Both the position numbers and the translations under genes were made by a program. Of a stretch of DNA of 56,952 nucleotides, positions 1 to 8,451 are shown one piece after another; position 1 is the first letter of the stretch, and each line of letters starts with the position of its first letter. Below the pieces are notes generated by a model. The model saw only the letters and a list, made by a program, of their open reading frames with translations. It made no database searches and was not told where the DNA came from. The DNA is taken from positions 1 to 56,952 of the forward strand of contig NZ_VJZD01000028.1 in NCBI RefSeq assembly GCF_009377175.1. The letters run 5' to 3'. Source of the DNA: Streptomyces adustus (GTDB lineage: Bacteria > Actinomycetota > Actinomycetes > Streptomycetales > Streptomycetaceae).

Positions 1-58
1 CAGGCGCATGGGCGGTGCCTTTCTTCGGGGTGGGGGAGTGGTGACGGGCGGTGCTCAT
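1..58 (-). CDS. N-terminus of a further biosynthetic operon gene, cut by window edge
   Basis: An ATG at 58 overlaps the TGA stop of the ATP-grasp gene as ATGA, the usual sign of translational coupling. The frame stays open to base 1 and gives 19 codons beginning MSTARHHSPTPKKGT. The product cannot be recognised from so little. Its position says only that it is the fifth gene of the NRPS operon and is translated together with the ligase before it. A chance open frame of this length is possible, but the overlap makes a real start likely. Confidence 0.55.
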   Translation of the reverse strand, partial: MSTARHHSPTPKKGTAHAP

Positions 59-1329
59 ACGGGCGTTCCGAGGACCCCGGTGCGGCCGTCCGCTCGTACG
101 GGCGTGCCGTCGACGACGACCTCGATGGCGGCGAGCACCTGCGCACAGCGGGTCCGCGCCTCCTCGGCTGTGACGCCGGAGACGATGACGTGACCGTGGC
201 GGCTCTTGGAGTCGCGGACCGCCGGTACGGTGTCGCCCGGGCTCAGCCGAAGGCTCAGCTCGTCGACGTGGGTGAGCCGGGCGGCTGTCTCCAGGCCGCG
301 GATCTCGTCCACGCGGCCCGGCGGGAAGGTGAAGAACCGCACGATGGCCGTCGCCGTCGGCGCGACGGGCTCGGCGGGCCGGCCCGCCAGGGCGGCGAAG
401 ACGGCCTGCTCGATGTCGAGTCCGGTGGCCAGCTCGACCAGGCGCGGGATGCGGTCGCCGCCGAGCCGGGCCTGCGACTCGACGATGCGCGGACCGCGCT
501 CGGTCCAGATCACTTCGGTGTGCGCGGGGCCGAACCGGTAGTCGCACGCAGTGAGGAACCGTGTGGTGAGTTCCTCGACGGCACGCCGACGCTGCGCCGG
601 CAGCGGCGCCGGGTGGACGTGCCCCACCTCCACGAACAGCGGCGGGGGTCCCAGCAGTTTCTCGGTGATGCCGACGATCTGGTGGCGGCCGTCCCTGCTC
701 AGTGTCTCCACGCTGTACTCGGGACCGCGCAGATACTCCTCGACCAGGAACGGGCCGTCGTAGCCGTACTGGTCGACGAGCGCGGTCCAGGCCGTCAGGT
801 CCTGCGGCTGCTGCCACAGGAACACGCCCCGGCTGCCGGCGAGCGCGGACGGTTTGACGACGGCCGGGTAGCCGATGCGCTCGACGGCGTCCGCCACCTC
901 CTGCCGGGTCGGTGCGGCCTCGAAGGCCACCGGTGACAGCCCGCGCCGGGCGAGCAGGTCCCGCATGGCGTGCTTGTCGGCCAGCAGTTGGATCGCCGCG
1001 GCCGGGTTGAGTTCGCCGCCCAGGTCCTCGGCCGCCTCGTAGGCGGCGACCATCGTCTCCTCCCGGCCTATGTGGTAGATCAACGTCGCCCGGTGCTCTC
1101 GGGCCACCTCGTGCAGCGTGCGGCGCAGCACCCGCGGATCCCGGAAGTCGGCTGTCACGAACAGGTCCGCCCGTGCGCGTACGTCGTCGAGGTACTCCGG
1201 TGTCTCCAGGCGGGGGTCCCAGATCGCGCCGACCCAGAATCCCTCGGCCTGTGCCTTGCTCACGAACTGGCGGTAGGGCATCACCATCAGCAGGCGGGGC
1301 CGGTCGTCGGCCGGCGCGGGCGTCGTCAC
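55..1329 (-). CDS. ATP-grasp carboxylate-amine ligase
   Basis: A 424-residue ATP-grasp enzyme, the family that activates a carboxylate as acyl phosphate and joins it to an amine, often to make dipeptides. Seen: a pre-ATP-grasp Rossmann-like N-terminus (about 1-115), the ATP-binding lysine in AVVKPSALAGSRG (about 156-168), the hinge acids in FLVEEYLRGPEYSVE (about 194-208), and the metal-binding strand TEVIWTERGPRIVESQAR (about 271-288). The last motif has Gln where many members have Asn. The GTG start overlaps the stop of the upstream fusion gene (GTGA), so the two are coupled. With a second ATP-grasp domain in that fusion, the operon has two ligation steps. Substrates are not deducible. A carboxylation or phosphorylation role is possible but less likely beside an NRPS. 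Confidence 0.9.
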   Translation of the reverse strand: MTTPAPADDRPRLLMVMPYRQFVSKAQAEGFWVGAIWDPRLETPEYLDDVRARADLFVTADFRDPRVLRRTLHEVAREHRATLIYHIGREETMVAAYEAAEDLGGELNPAAAIQLLADKHAMRDLLARRGLSPVAFEAAPTRQEVADAVERIGYPAVVKPSALAGSRGVFLWQQPQDLTAWTALVDQYGYDGPFLVEEYLRGPEYSVETLSRDGRHQIVGITEKLLGPPPLFVEVGHVHPAPLPAQRRRAVEELTTRFLTACDYRFGPAHTEVIWTERGPRIVESQARLGGDRIPRLVELATGLDIEQAVFAALAGRPAEPVAPTATAIVRFFTFPPGRVDEIRGLETAARLTHVDELSLRLSPGDTVPAVRDSKSRHGHVIVSGVTAEEARTRCAQVLAAIEVVVDGTPVRADGRTGVLGTPV

Positions 1330-3590
1330 CGGGCGCCGCCCTCGGATGCGGATCCGGCCGCGACCGGCTCCGCGACCGGATCCGTCACCGGCTCGGCCTC
1401 ACGGCCGAGGAGGCTCAGGTAGCGTTCGCCGGTGTCGGGCAGCAGGGTCACGATGCGCCGGCCCCGGTACTCCGGCCGGGAGGCCAGGACGCCGGAGGCG
1501 TGCACGACGGCGCCGGCGGACACACCGACCAACAGGCCGATGCGCTGCGCGAGGCGGCGGGTGGCGTCGAGAGCGTCCGCGTCGGAGACCGCGATCACCT
1601 CGTCGATGAGGTTGCGTTCCGTGGTCGGGGCGATGAAGCCGCCGTTGAAGCCGGGGATGGTGTGCGTGCCGGGTTCGCCGCCGGACAGCAGGGGCGAGCC
1701 CGCCGGTTCCACCGCCACGATCCGGACCGCGGGGTGGCTCTCGCGCAGGTAGCGTCCGGCCCCGCTGAGGGTGCCGCCGGTGCCCACTCCGCACACGAAC
1801 ACGTCGATCCGCCCGTCGGCGTCGCTCCAGATCTCCGGGCCGGTCGTCTCGTAGTGCGCCTGGGTGTTGTCCGGGTTCTCGTGCTGGCAGCAGAACCACG
1901 ACCCGGGGGTCAGGCTGTGGAGTTCGGCGGCCCTGTCGACGGCTGCCTGGTAGCCACCGGTGTGCGGAGTGCGTACGACCTCGGCGCCGAGCGACCGCAG
2001 GATGGCCACTCGCTCCGGGGTGGCGTTGTCGGGGAGCACGATGACGCAGCGGTAGCCGCGGGCGGCGGCGAGGGCGGCCAGCGAGATGCCGGTATTGCCC
2101 GAGGTCGCCTCGATCACGGTGCCTTCACCGGGCGTGAGCAGCCCCTGCTTCTCGGCGCCGCGCAGCATCGACAGCGCGGCCCGGTCCTTGCTGCTGGACC
2201 AGGGGTTGAACAGCTCCAGCTTCGCCAGTACCTCGGCGTCGGCCGGGGCACCGGCCACGATGCGGTCCACCGGCAGCCGCAGCAGCGGCGTGCCGCCGAT
2301 CAGTTCGACCAAGGAGTCCGCGACGGGGCGCCGGGTGACCGGCTCGGTGCGGATGCGGATCTCCTGTACGGCGGCCTCCGCGGTCCGTGCCGCGAGTTCG
2401 GCGCTCTCGGCCACCACGAGGACATGTCCGGCGCGGTCGCCGTTGCGGCGCAAATCCCGGATCACGGAGCCCGGTTCGGGCTTGACTACGACCTCCTCGA
2501 CACCGGGCAGGGCGGCGGCCCGCTCGCGGCCGCCGACCGACACGACGCGGCCGGGCTGCGCGGTCAGATAGCGGATGGCCGCGCCGCCGACCGGCCGCTC
2601 GGGCAGCACCCGGGCCGGCAGCGGCTGCCCGAGGTACTGCCGGGCCACCAACTCCAGGGACTTGATGCCCAGAGCGCGGTCGACGAGGTGGGTGATCTTG
2701 CCGCCGGCGGGCCGGGGATTGATCTCGATGAGCTTGGGCCCGGACTCGGTCACCTTGATCTCGACATGGGCCATGCCCAGGTCGAAGCCGACCGCCCGCA
2801 GTGCTTCCACGGCCAGGTCGCCGCAGGCGCGCACCACCGGCTCGGGCAGGCTGGAGGGGAAGGTGTGGGCCAGCTCGACGAAGTAGCCCTGCCCGGTGAG
2901 CGACTTGTCGGTCACCCCGAGCACCTCGTACCGGTCCTTGTCGGCCAGCACCTCCACACTGACCTCGGGGCCGCTCAGATACTCCTCGACCAGCAGCTCG
3001 TGGTAGCGGGCCTGGCCGCGGGTGTTCTCCACCCGGGACCGGATCAGAGCGACGTGCTCGGCGGCCTGCGCCGAGGTCTCCACCAGCCGTACGTCGGCGC
3101 TGCTGGTCTCGTCGGCCGGCTTCACCACACACGGCAGGCCGATCTCCGTCGCGGCCGCCGCCGCCTCGGCCGGGGTCTGCACGGTGCGGAACGCCGGTAT
3201 GGCGACGCCGAGTTCGGCGCAGCGGCGGCGCATCAGCGCCTTGTTGCGCGCGGTGGCGACGCCGTCGACGCTGACCGTGGGCAGTCCGAGGTGGACGGCC
3301 ACCTGGGCGGCCACCACCACGTCGTACTCCGCCAGGGTCAGGAAGGCGTCGAAGGGATGCGCGGCCGCGGCCGCGTGCACGTGCGGCAGAAGCTCCTCGT
3401 AGATGTTCGTCTCGCAGTGGACGATCTCGTCGACGTAGGTGTCGAAGTAGGCGGGCCCACCCGGTACGGCCAGGTACCGGTCCAGGTCGCGGGTGAAGAA
3501 GGTGACGCGGCAGTCGAGTTCCTTGATGATTTGCAGGCCCTCGAAGCCGGAGCCGGAGAGGTTGCTCTCCACGACACCGACGTGAGTCAT
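1326..3590 (-). CDS. ATP-grasp ligase fused to cysteine-synthase-type PLP enzyme
   Basis: A 754-residue bifunctional protein. Residues about 1-415 are an ATP-grasp ligase: LPCVVKPADE with Lys157, LVEEYLSGPEVSVE near 200-213, and KLIEINPRPAGG near 286-297, where Asn291 binds metal. Residues about 423-735 are a fold-type II PLP enzyme of the cysteine synthase/SbnA family: LVELIGGTPLLRL, the PLP lysine in SSSKDRAA (Lys468), the TSGNTG substrate loop (496-501), the GVGTGGTLSG phosphate-binding loop (601-610) and VSAGA (690-694). Such enzymes replace the acetoxy group of O-acetylserine (or related donors) with a nucleophile. The serine acetyltransferase just upstream could supply O-acetylserine. 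The fusion suggests direct hand-over of a beta-substituted alanine to the ligase (inference). ATG with a good ribosome site, CGGAGG, 5 nt upstream. Cysteine synthesis itself would not need the ligase domain. Confidence 0.92.
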   Translation of the reverse strand: MTHVGVVESNLSGSGFEGLQIIKELDCRVTFFTRDLDRYLAVPGGPAYFDTYVDEIVHCETNIYEELLPHVHAAAAAHPFDAFLTLAEYDVVVAAQVAVHLGLPTVSVDGVATARNKALMRRRCAELGVAIPAFRTVQTPAEAAAAATEIGLPCVVKPADETSSADVRLVETSAQAAEHVALIRSRVENTRGQARYHELLVEEYLSGPEVSVEVLADKDRYEVLGVTDKSLTGQGYFVELAHTFPSSLPEPVVRACGDLAVEALRAVGFDLGMAHVEIKVTESGPKLIEINPRPAGGKITHLVDRALGIKSLELVARQYLGQPLPARVLPERPVGGAAIRYLTAQPGRVVSVGGRERAAALPGVEEVVVKPEPGSVIRDLRRNGDRAGHVLVVAESAELAARTAEAAVQEIRIRTEPVTRRPVADSLVELIGGTPLLRLPVDRIVAGAPADAEVLAKLELFNPWSSSKDRAALSMLRGAEKQGLLTPGEGTVIEATSGNTGISLAALAAARGYRCVIVLPDNATPERVAILRSLGAEVVRTPHTGGYQAAVDRAAELHSLTPGSWFCCQHENPDNTQAHYETTGPEIWSDADGRIDVFVCGVGTGGTLSGAGRYLRESHPAVRIVAVEPAGSPLLSGGEPGTHTIPGFNGGFIAPTTERNLIDEVIAVSDADALDATRRLAQRIGLLVGVSAGAVVHASGVLASRPEYRGRRIVTLLPDTGERYLSLLGREAEPVTDPVAEPVAAGSASEGGAR

Positions 3591-3668
3591 CTGTGCCTCC
3601 GATGGCGTGCCGGTACGGTGGCCGGCTGGAACGAGAACGATGGACGGGCGGCGGGGTGCGGTGAGCGG

Positions 3669-4313
3669 TCACCAGCAGCCGGAGGTGGCCAGTGCGCGCA
3701 GCAGCCGGTCGGCCTCCTCACGGTCCGCGGGTGACAGTGGTCGGTCTGCCTCCTCGCGGTCCGCCGGTGACAGAGGCCGCACGATCTCGGCCGTGGGGGC
3801 CATGACGCGGGCGCCGGACGGGACATCGCCCAGGACGAGCGAGCCTGCGCCGACCAGCGCGTCGTCGCCGATGGTGACCGGACCCAGCACGATGGCGTTG
3901 GTGCCGAGGACGACCCGGTCGCCGACGACCGGATGCCTGCGGGCACCGGGGTCGCGGTGCCCGTCCCGCCACCAGCCGACGGCGCCCAGGGTGACCTGGT
4001 GGAAGATCGTGACGTCCTCGCCGACCCGGGCGGTCTCCCCGATGACCACCGCGGCCCCGTGGTCGATGAACACGCGCCGGCCCAGGGTGGCGCCCGGATG
4101 GATCTCGATGCCGCCGGTCACCGCGCGGGCCAGGTAGGCCAGGATCCGGGCGAGCTGGCGGTGTCCGCGGGTGTACAGGGCATGTGCCAGCCGGTGGGTC
4201 CACAGCGCGGGCAGCGCGGGATGCAGCAGCGCCTCCGCACGGGTGCGGATCGAGGGGTCCCGCTCGACGATCACGGAGAGGTCTTCCCTCGCCCTGGTGA
4301 TCACCTTGCGCAT
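3669..4313 (-). CDS. cysE: Serine O-acetyltransferase (CysE-like)
   Basis: A 214-residue acyltransferase of the left-handed beta-helix class. It transfers acetyl from acetyl-CoA to serine, giving O-acetylserine. Seen: the alpha-helical N-terminal part (1-70), then hexapeptide repeats with GGIEIHPGATLGRR, the SAT signature FIDHGAAVVIGET, and the VVGDRVVLGTNAIVLGP turns. The start is the ATG at 4313, preceded by GGAGG 5 nt upstream; the frame stays open further upstream only because it runs through the NRPS gene. It lies 61 bp after the NRPS and 78 bp before the PLP fusion, so it probably feeds that enzyme. The C-terminus carries an exact-looking 12-residue duplication (SPADREEADRPL, then SPADREEADRLL). 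Housekeeping cysteine supply is the alternative, but the neighbours argue for pathway-specific use. Confidence 0.9.
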   Translation of the reverse strand: MRKVITRAREDLSVIVERDPSIRTRAEALLHPALPALWTHRLAHALYTRGHRQLARILAYLARAVTGGIEIHPGATLGRRVFIDHGAAVVIGETARVGEDVTIFHQVTLGAVGWWRDGHRDPGARRHPVVGDRVVLGTNAIVLGPVTIGDDALVGAGSLVLGDVPSGARVMAPTAEIVRPLSPADREEADRPLSPADREEADRLLRALATSGCW

Positions 4314-4374
4314 GCGGTCCTCCGTGAAGTCATGTCCTGGTCCTTCGTCGGCACGTCGAACTCGGACGCGGCTG

Positions 4375-7300
4375 TCAGTAGTTCGGGGATTTGACGAGGG
4401 TTCCGGCGCTGTTCGTGATCTCGGGTATGTAGACCCGCTCGGTCCAGACGTCCTGGGCCACCGGTTCGAGGGCGATCGACACGGCGCCCTCGTCGACCGA
4501 GAACGCGGTCCGTACCGCGCTGGTGATCGCGTCGACGAGGGCCGAGATCTGGTCGGCTTCGAGGACGTTCGGGAAATGCTTGATGCTGACGTGGGGCACT
4601 CCGATGGCCTTTCTGGGCAGTCGTGCGGCCTGGATCGCGGCGACGAGTTCGGCGATGCCGTTCGCGCGCAGCAGTTCGTAGTGGTCGGCCTTGAGCCGGT
4701 TGACGGTGGGGGGAGTGGCCGACAGCGGGGGCCCGGAGTCGAGGTAGGAGTCCAGGTCACCCTCGGCCCGCAACACCGTGATCGGCGCCGCGACGCTGCG
4801 TTCGGCCAGTTCGTGGGGGGCGTACTCGAAGAGGAAGGTCTGGCGCACCACGCCGACGATCCTGCGCACCAGGTCACGCTCCAGGTGCTCGAACCGGCCG
4901 CAGACGAACGCGATGAAGGACTCTTCGTCGTGGGTGGCGGCCAGACACGCCTCGACGGCCGACCTCTCGAGGTTTCCGGCGAAGACCGAATAGAGGATCG
5001 CGACGAAGGTGCTGTCGGTGAAGCTGACGGCGGCCCCGGCGGGCGTCGCGTCACGGCCTTCGACGGGCGGCTTGCCCGGCGCGATCAGGATCACCTCGTC
5101 GACCCGCTCGCCCGCGCGCTCCAGCCGATGGGCCGCCTCGAACGCCACCCGGGCCCCGAAGGAGTACCCCCACAGCGTGTACGGGCCGACCGGCTGGACC
5201 TGCCGCAGGAGTTCGATGTCCTTGGCGACCATCTCGTCGAACGTCGGATACGCGCTCTCGCCCGGGTTGATGCCGTACGCCTGCACCCCGAGGAACGGCC
5301 GCTCCAGTGCCAGCCGGCCGGCCAGCAACCGCAGGCTCATCGGATAGCCGCCCAGGCCGGGCCAGCAGAAGACCGGCCGCCCGCCGTCCCCGGCCCGCAG
5401 GCGCACCAGCCGGGGCAGTTCGGTCGCGGGCTCGCGGTCGACGCGCCGGGCCAGCTCCGCGATGGTCGGCGAGTCGAACAGCACCTGCAACGGCAGGGAA
5501 CTGCCGAGCTCCCGGTTGATCCGGCCGACCAGGTTGACCGCGGTCAGTGAATGGCCCCCGGCGGCGAAGAAGTTGTCCCTGATCGAGACCCGCTCCTGGC
5601 GCAGCACGGTGCGCCACAGCGCGGCGATGGCCTCCTCGGTGGGCGTACGCGGTGGGACGACGGGTGCCTCGCCGTCGTCCACGGCGGCCTTGTCCAGCTC
5701 GCGCAGCGCCTGGTGGTCGATCTTGCCGTTCGGCGTGAGCGGGAAGGAGTCCAGCACGGTGACCCGGTTGGGCACCATGTACGGAGGCAGCGCCGCGGCG
5801 AGGTGGTCCTTGAGGATCTCGGCCGGCCCGCGCATGTGGACGGAGTCCTCCTTCATGCCTTCGCTGAGCCGCTGTTCGGCGCTGATGCGACCGCCGACGG
5901 CGAAGTAGGACGCCGCGTCCCGGCCGTGGCCGGCGATGTCCGCGATGCGCCGGGCGGACGGCAGCGGGTTGCCGGTCTCGGAGCTGTAGCCGGAGGACAT
6001 CAGCCCCAGGTGGCGGCTGTTCATCTGAAGTCGTTGCAGTTCCCGGCCGAGGTCGACATACCGCTGCCAGGGCTGCGCCGCCCGACCGATGATGCTGACC
6101 CCGAAGCTCGCGCGGTCGTACACCTCCTGGTTGATGGCGATGACGTCGCGCTTGCGGACCAACTCAGCCGACACACGCACCAGTTCGCCGTCGTCATAGA
6201 GGTACTGGCCGCCCTCCAGGTCGGCGATCCGGTCGGGGTGGGCCTGCACATACAGGTCGACCGGGCTGTCGACGGCAGGGGCGGCAGCCGTCTCCACCTC
6301 GTAGGTGGCCAGGTAGTAGTCCTCGTCCGGGCAGCGCAGCACGTCCTTGACCCCGGGCACTCCCGGGCGGGCGTTGATGCGCAGTCCGTACCGGGGCAGG
6401 ACGTGGTCGAACAGGCCGACCATGTGGCCGGCTTCGAACTGGAGGACTTCCTGGATGTTGTTGCGGTAGACCGGCTCGATGGCCGACCGGCGCCCGATGA
6501 AGTGGACGCGCAGCCTCGGCCGGCCGACGGGAGCGGGGCTGATCAGCACGAGTCGGTGGCTGATGGGGTGGTGGTAGTAGTAGCCCGGTTCCAGTCCCGC
6601 GATGCCGGACAGCTCCAGGTACAGCTGGGTGGCGTACAGCGAACCGGGGGAGGCGTACCCGTACTTGGCCAGCAGCCGTTCGCTGCTGGGGAACTGCCCG
6701 AAGTAGCGCAGCAGGGAGCCGAGTTCGGGCAGCGTCAGGGTGTCCGGGGTCCGGGGCGAGACCGGCGCCCTGTTCGGGCGGGCGAGCAGGTCCAGGACGT
6801 CGGTCCGGGTGACCGCGCCGCCTTCGTAGAAGCGGTACGTCTTGCGGGCGAACACCGTGCGTCGCTGCCGGGCCGTCGCCGAACGTCCGGGCAGCTCGAC
6901 GACGGCTGCCCCCTCCTCGGCACGAACCCCCAGATTCGCCAACTGCGCCTTGAGCTGCACCCTGCTCTGCTTCGACTGGTGGTGGGCGCCGTGGTTGCCC
7001 TGGTCCATCAGCGCGGCCCGCTGGGGGTCGAGCTCGATGAAGGCGATGAGGTTGGCGCCGACCCGGGGGTCCTCCCGGACCAGCACGGCGGCGCGCTTGA
7101 CCCAGTCGTGCTTCTCGACGGACACCTTGATCTCGTCCAGCTCGACCCGGAAACCGCGCAGCTTGACCTGGCTGTCGGTACGGCCGAGGAACTGTACGGT
7201 GCCGTCGTCGTTCCACCGGGCCAGATCGCCGGTGCGGTACAGGCGCGCGGAATCGGGATCGGTGGAGAACGGGTTGGCGATGAAGCGTTCGACGGTCAGC

Positions 7301-8451
7301 TCGGGATTGTTCAGGTACCCGCGGGCGAGTTGGCGTCCCGCGATGTGCAGTTCACCCGATGCGCCGGGCGCGACGGGCCGGCGTGCGGCGTCGAGGATGT
7401 GGAAGCTCATCCCGTGCACGGGCCGGCCGATGGAGATGTGGTCGGGGCCGCGGTGGACGGTGGCGCGGTCCACGGTGTGGGCCGACGCGTTGATCGTGCA
7501 CTCGCTCGGGCCGTACAGGTTGACCAGTTCCAAGTCCGGCAGCGCGTCGAGCAGTTCGATGGCCAGGGTCCTGGTGAGCGCCTCGCCGCCGCTGAAGACG
7601 TGGGTGAGCGAAGTACAGTCGGCCAGCCGCCCCGTGTCGACGAGCGCCTGGAGAAGCGTCGGCACCCCCTGAAGGGTGGTGACCTCGTTCGCGACGATCA
7701 GGTCGATGAGCCCGCCGGGATCGGCGTAACGGCCCGGTTCGCTCACCACCACGCTGCTGCCGCAGGCCGGAGCGAGGATCTCCCACTGGGCGGCGTCGAA
7801 ACTCAGCGGCGTCTTCTGCAACACCGTCCTGCGCTCGTCCAGACCCTGCTCGTCGGCCAGCCAGCGCATCTGACTGACGATGCTGCGGTGTTCGATGCCG
7901 ATGCCTTTGGGCTTGCCCGTGCTCCCCGAGGTGTAGATGACGTAGGCGAGATCGTGGCCCCGCGTGGCCGTGGGGGCGTACGGGGGCCCAAATATCCTGC
8001 CTGGTCCGGCTTTTGCCGAGGATTGGGTGAGGGTCTGGGTCTGGGCGACGGTGACGATCCGCGTTCCCGGTGGCGTCATCGCGGCCAGTCGGGAGGCTAA
8101 GGACTCCTCCGTCACAATGACCTCGGTCCGCGAATCCGCGATCATGTAGCGGATCCGTTCGTCCGGGTACTCCGGTGACAGCGGCAGGTAGGGGGCACCC
8201 GAGTGCAGGACGCCCCAGACGCTCACCACGAGGTCGACGGACGGCTCCACAAAGATGCCGACGGGGACATCTGCCGGCACCCCGAGTCGCCGCAGGTGGC
8301 TGGCAACGTTCTCGCTGCGCTCACTGAGCTGCTGAAACGTCAGCCGCTGAGTGCCGCAGGAGACGGCCGTCCGGTCGGGCTGGGCGACGGTGGCCGCGCG
8401 CAGCATGTCTGACAGGGAAAATTCCTCGGACCCCGTTAGTTTCGCCATCAT
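4375..8451 (-). CDS. indC: Indigoidine-synthetase-type NRPS (A-Ox-T-TE) with C-terminal tautomerase-like domain
   Basis: A 1358-residue single-module NRPS with the layout of the blue-pigment synthetases IndC/BpsA, which cyclise and oxidise L-glutamine to an aminopyridinedione that dimerises to indigoidine. Seen: adenylation core with YTSGSTGKPKG (about 173-183), SFDAAQWEIL and VFSGGEA pocket strands, YGPSECTIN, and LYRTGDL. An FMN oxidase domain is inserted after the GRTDSQVKLRGFRVELDE core, about 475-870 (MDQGNHGAHH, FARKTYRFYEGGAV, SSGYSSETGNPLPSARR). Then PNGKID (907-912), a carrier site GGHSL (Ser968), and a thioesterase with GYSFGA (Ser1097) and DHYELLR. After residue 1280 comes an extra PptA-like tautomerase stretch (VPHVSIKHFPNVLEADQ onward), not part of the usual A-Ox-T-TE layout. 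Glutamine use is inferred from similarity to the indigoidine pocket. Start is one of two adjacent ATGs (8451 or 8448). First gene of the operon. Confidence 0.93.
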   Translation of the reverse strand: MMAKLTGSEEFSLSDMLRAATVAQPDRTAVSCGTQRLTFQQLSERSENVASHLRRLGVPADVPVGIFVEPSVDLVVSVWGVLHSGAPYLPLSPEYPDERIRYMIADSRTEVIVTEESLASRLAAMTPPGTRIVTVAQTQTLTQSSAKAGPGRIFGPPYAPTATRGHDLAYVIYTSGSTGKPKGIGIEHRSIVSQMRWLADEQGLDERRTVLQKTPLSFDAAQWEILAPACGSSVVVSEPGRYADPGGLIDLIVANEVTTLQGVPTLLQALVDTGRLADCTSLTHVFSGGEALTRTLAIELLDALPDLELVNLYGPSECTINASAHTVDRATVHRGPDHISIGRPVHGMSFHILDAARRPVAPGASGELHIAGRQLARGYLNNPELTVERFIANPFSTDPDSARLYRTGDLARWNDDGTVQFLGRTDSQVKLRGFRVELDEIKVSVEKHDWVKRAAVLVREDPRVGANLIAFIELDPQRAALMDQGNHGAHHQSKQSRVQLKAQLANLGVRAEEGAAVVELPGRSATARQRRTVFARKTYRFYEGGAVTRTDVLDLLARPNRAPVSPRTPDTLTLPELGSLLRYFGQFPSSERLLAKYGYASPGSLYATQLYLELSGIAGLEPGYYYHHPISHRLVLISPAPVGRPRLRVHFIGRRSAIEPVYRNNIQEVLQFEAGHMVGLFDHVLPRYGLRINARPGVPGVKDVLRCPDEDYYLATYEVETAAAPAVDSPVDLYVQAHPDRIADLEGGQYLYDDGELVRVSAELVRKRDVIAINQEVYDRASFGVSIIGRAAQPWQRYVDLGRELQRLQMNSRHLGLMSSGYSSETGNPLPSARRIADIAGHGRDAASYFAVGGRISAEQRLSEGMKEDSVHMRGPAEILKDHLAAALPPYMVPNRVTVLDSFPLTPNGKIDHQALRELDKAAVDDGEAPVVPPRTPTEEAIAALWRTVLRQERVSIRDNFFAAGGHSLTAVNLVGRINRELGSSLPLQVLFDSPTIAELARRVDREPATELPRLVRLRAGDGGRPVFCWPGLGGYPMSLRLLAGRLALERPFLGVQAYGINPGESAYPTFDEMVAKDIELLRQVQPVGPYTLWGYSFGARVAFEAAHRLERAGERVDEVILIAPGKPPVEGRDATPAGAAVSFTDSTFVAILYSVFAGNLERSAVEACLAATHDEESFIAFVCGRFEHLERDLVRRIVGVVRQTFLFEYAPHELAERSVAAPITVLRAEGDLDSYLDSGPPLSATPPTVNRLKADHYELLRANGIAELVAAIQAARLPRKAIGVPHVSIKHFPNVLEADQISALVDAITSAVRTAFSVDEGAVSIALEPVAQDVWTERVYIPEITNSAGTLVKSPNY

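Noticed and set aside
1173..3734. 853-residue plus-strand frame
   Set aside because: It is the antisense of the ATP-grasp/PLP fusion and ATP-grasp genes; composition is the usual Gly/Arg/Asp-rich shadow of high-GC coding DNA.
3669..5054. 461-residue version of the serine acetyltransferase
   Set aside because: The extra 247 residues are low-complexity and lie antiparallel in frame over the NRPS end; the ATG at 4313 has a strong ribosome site and the family length.
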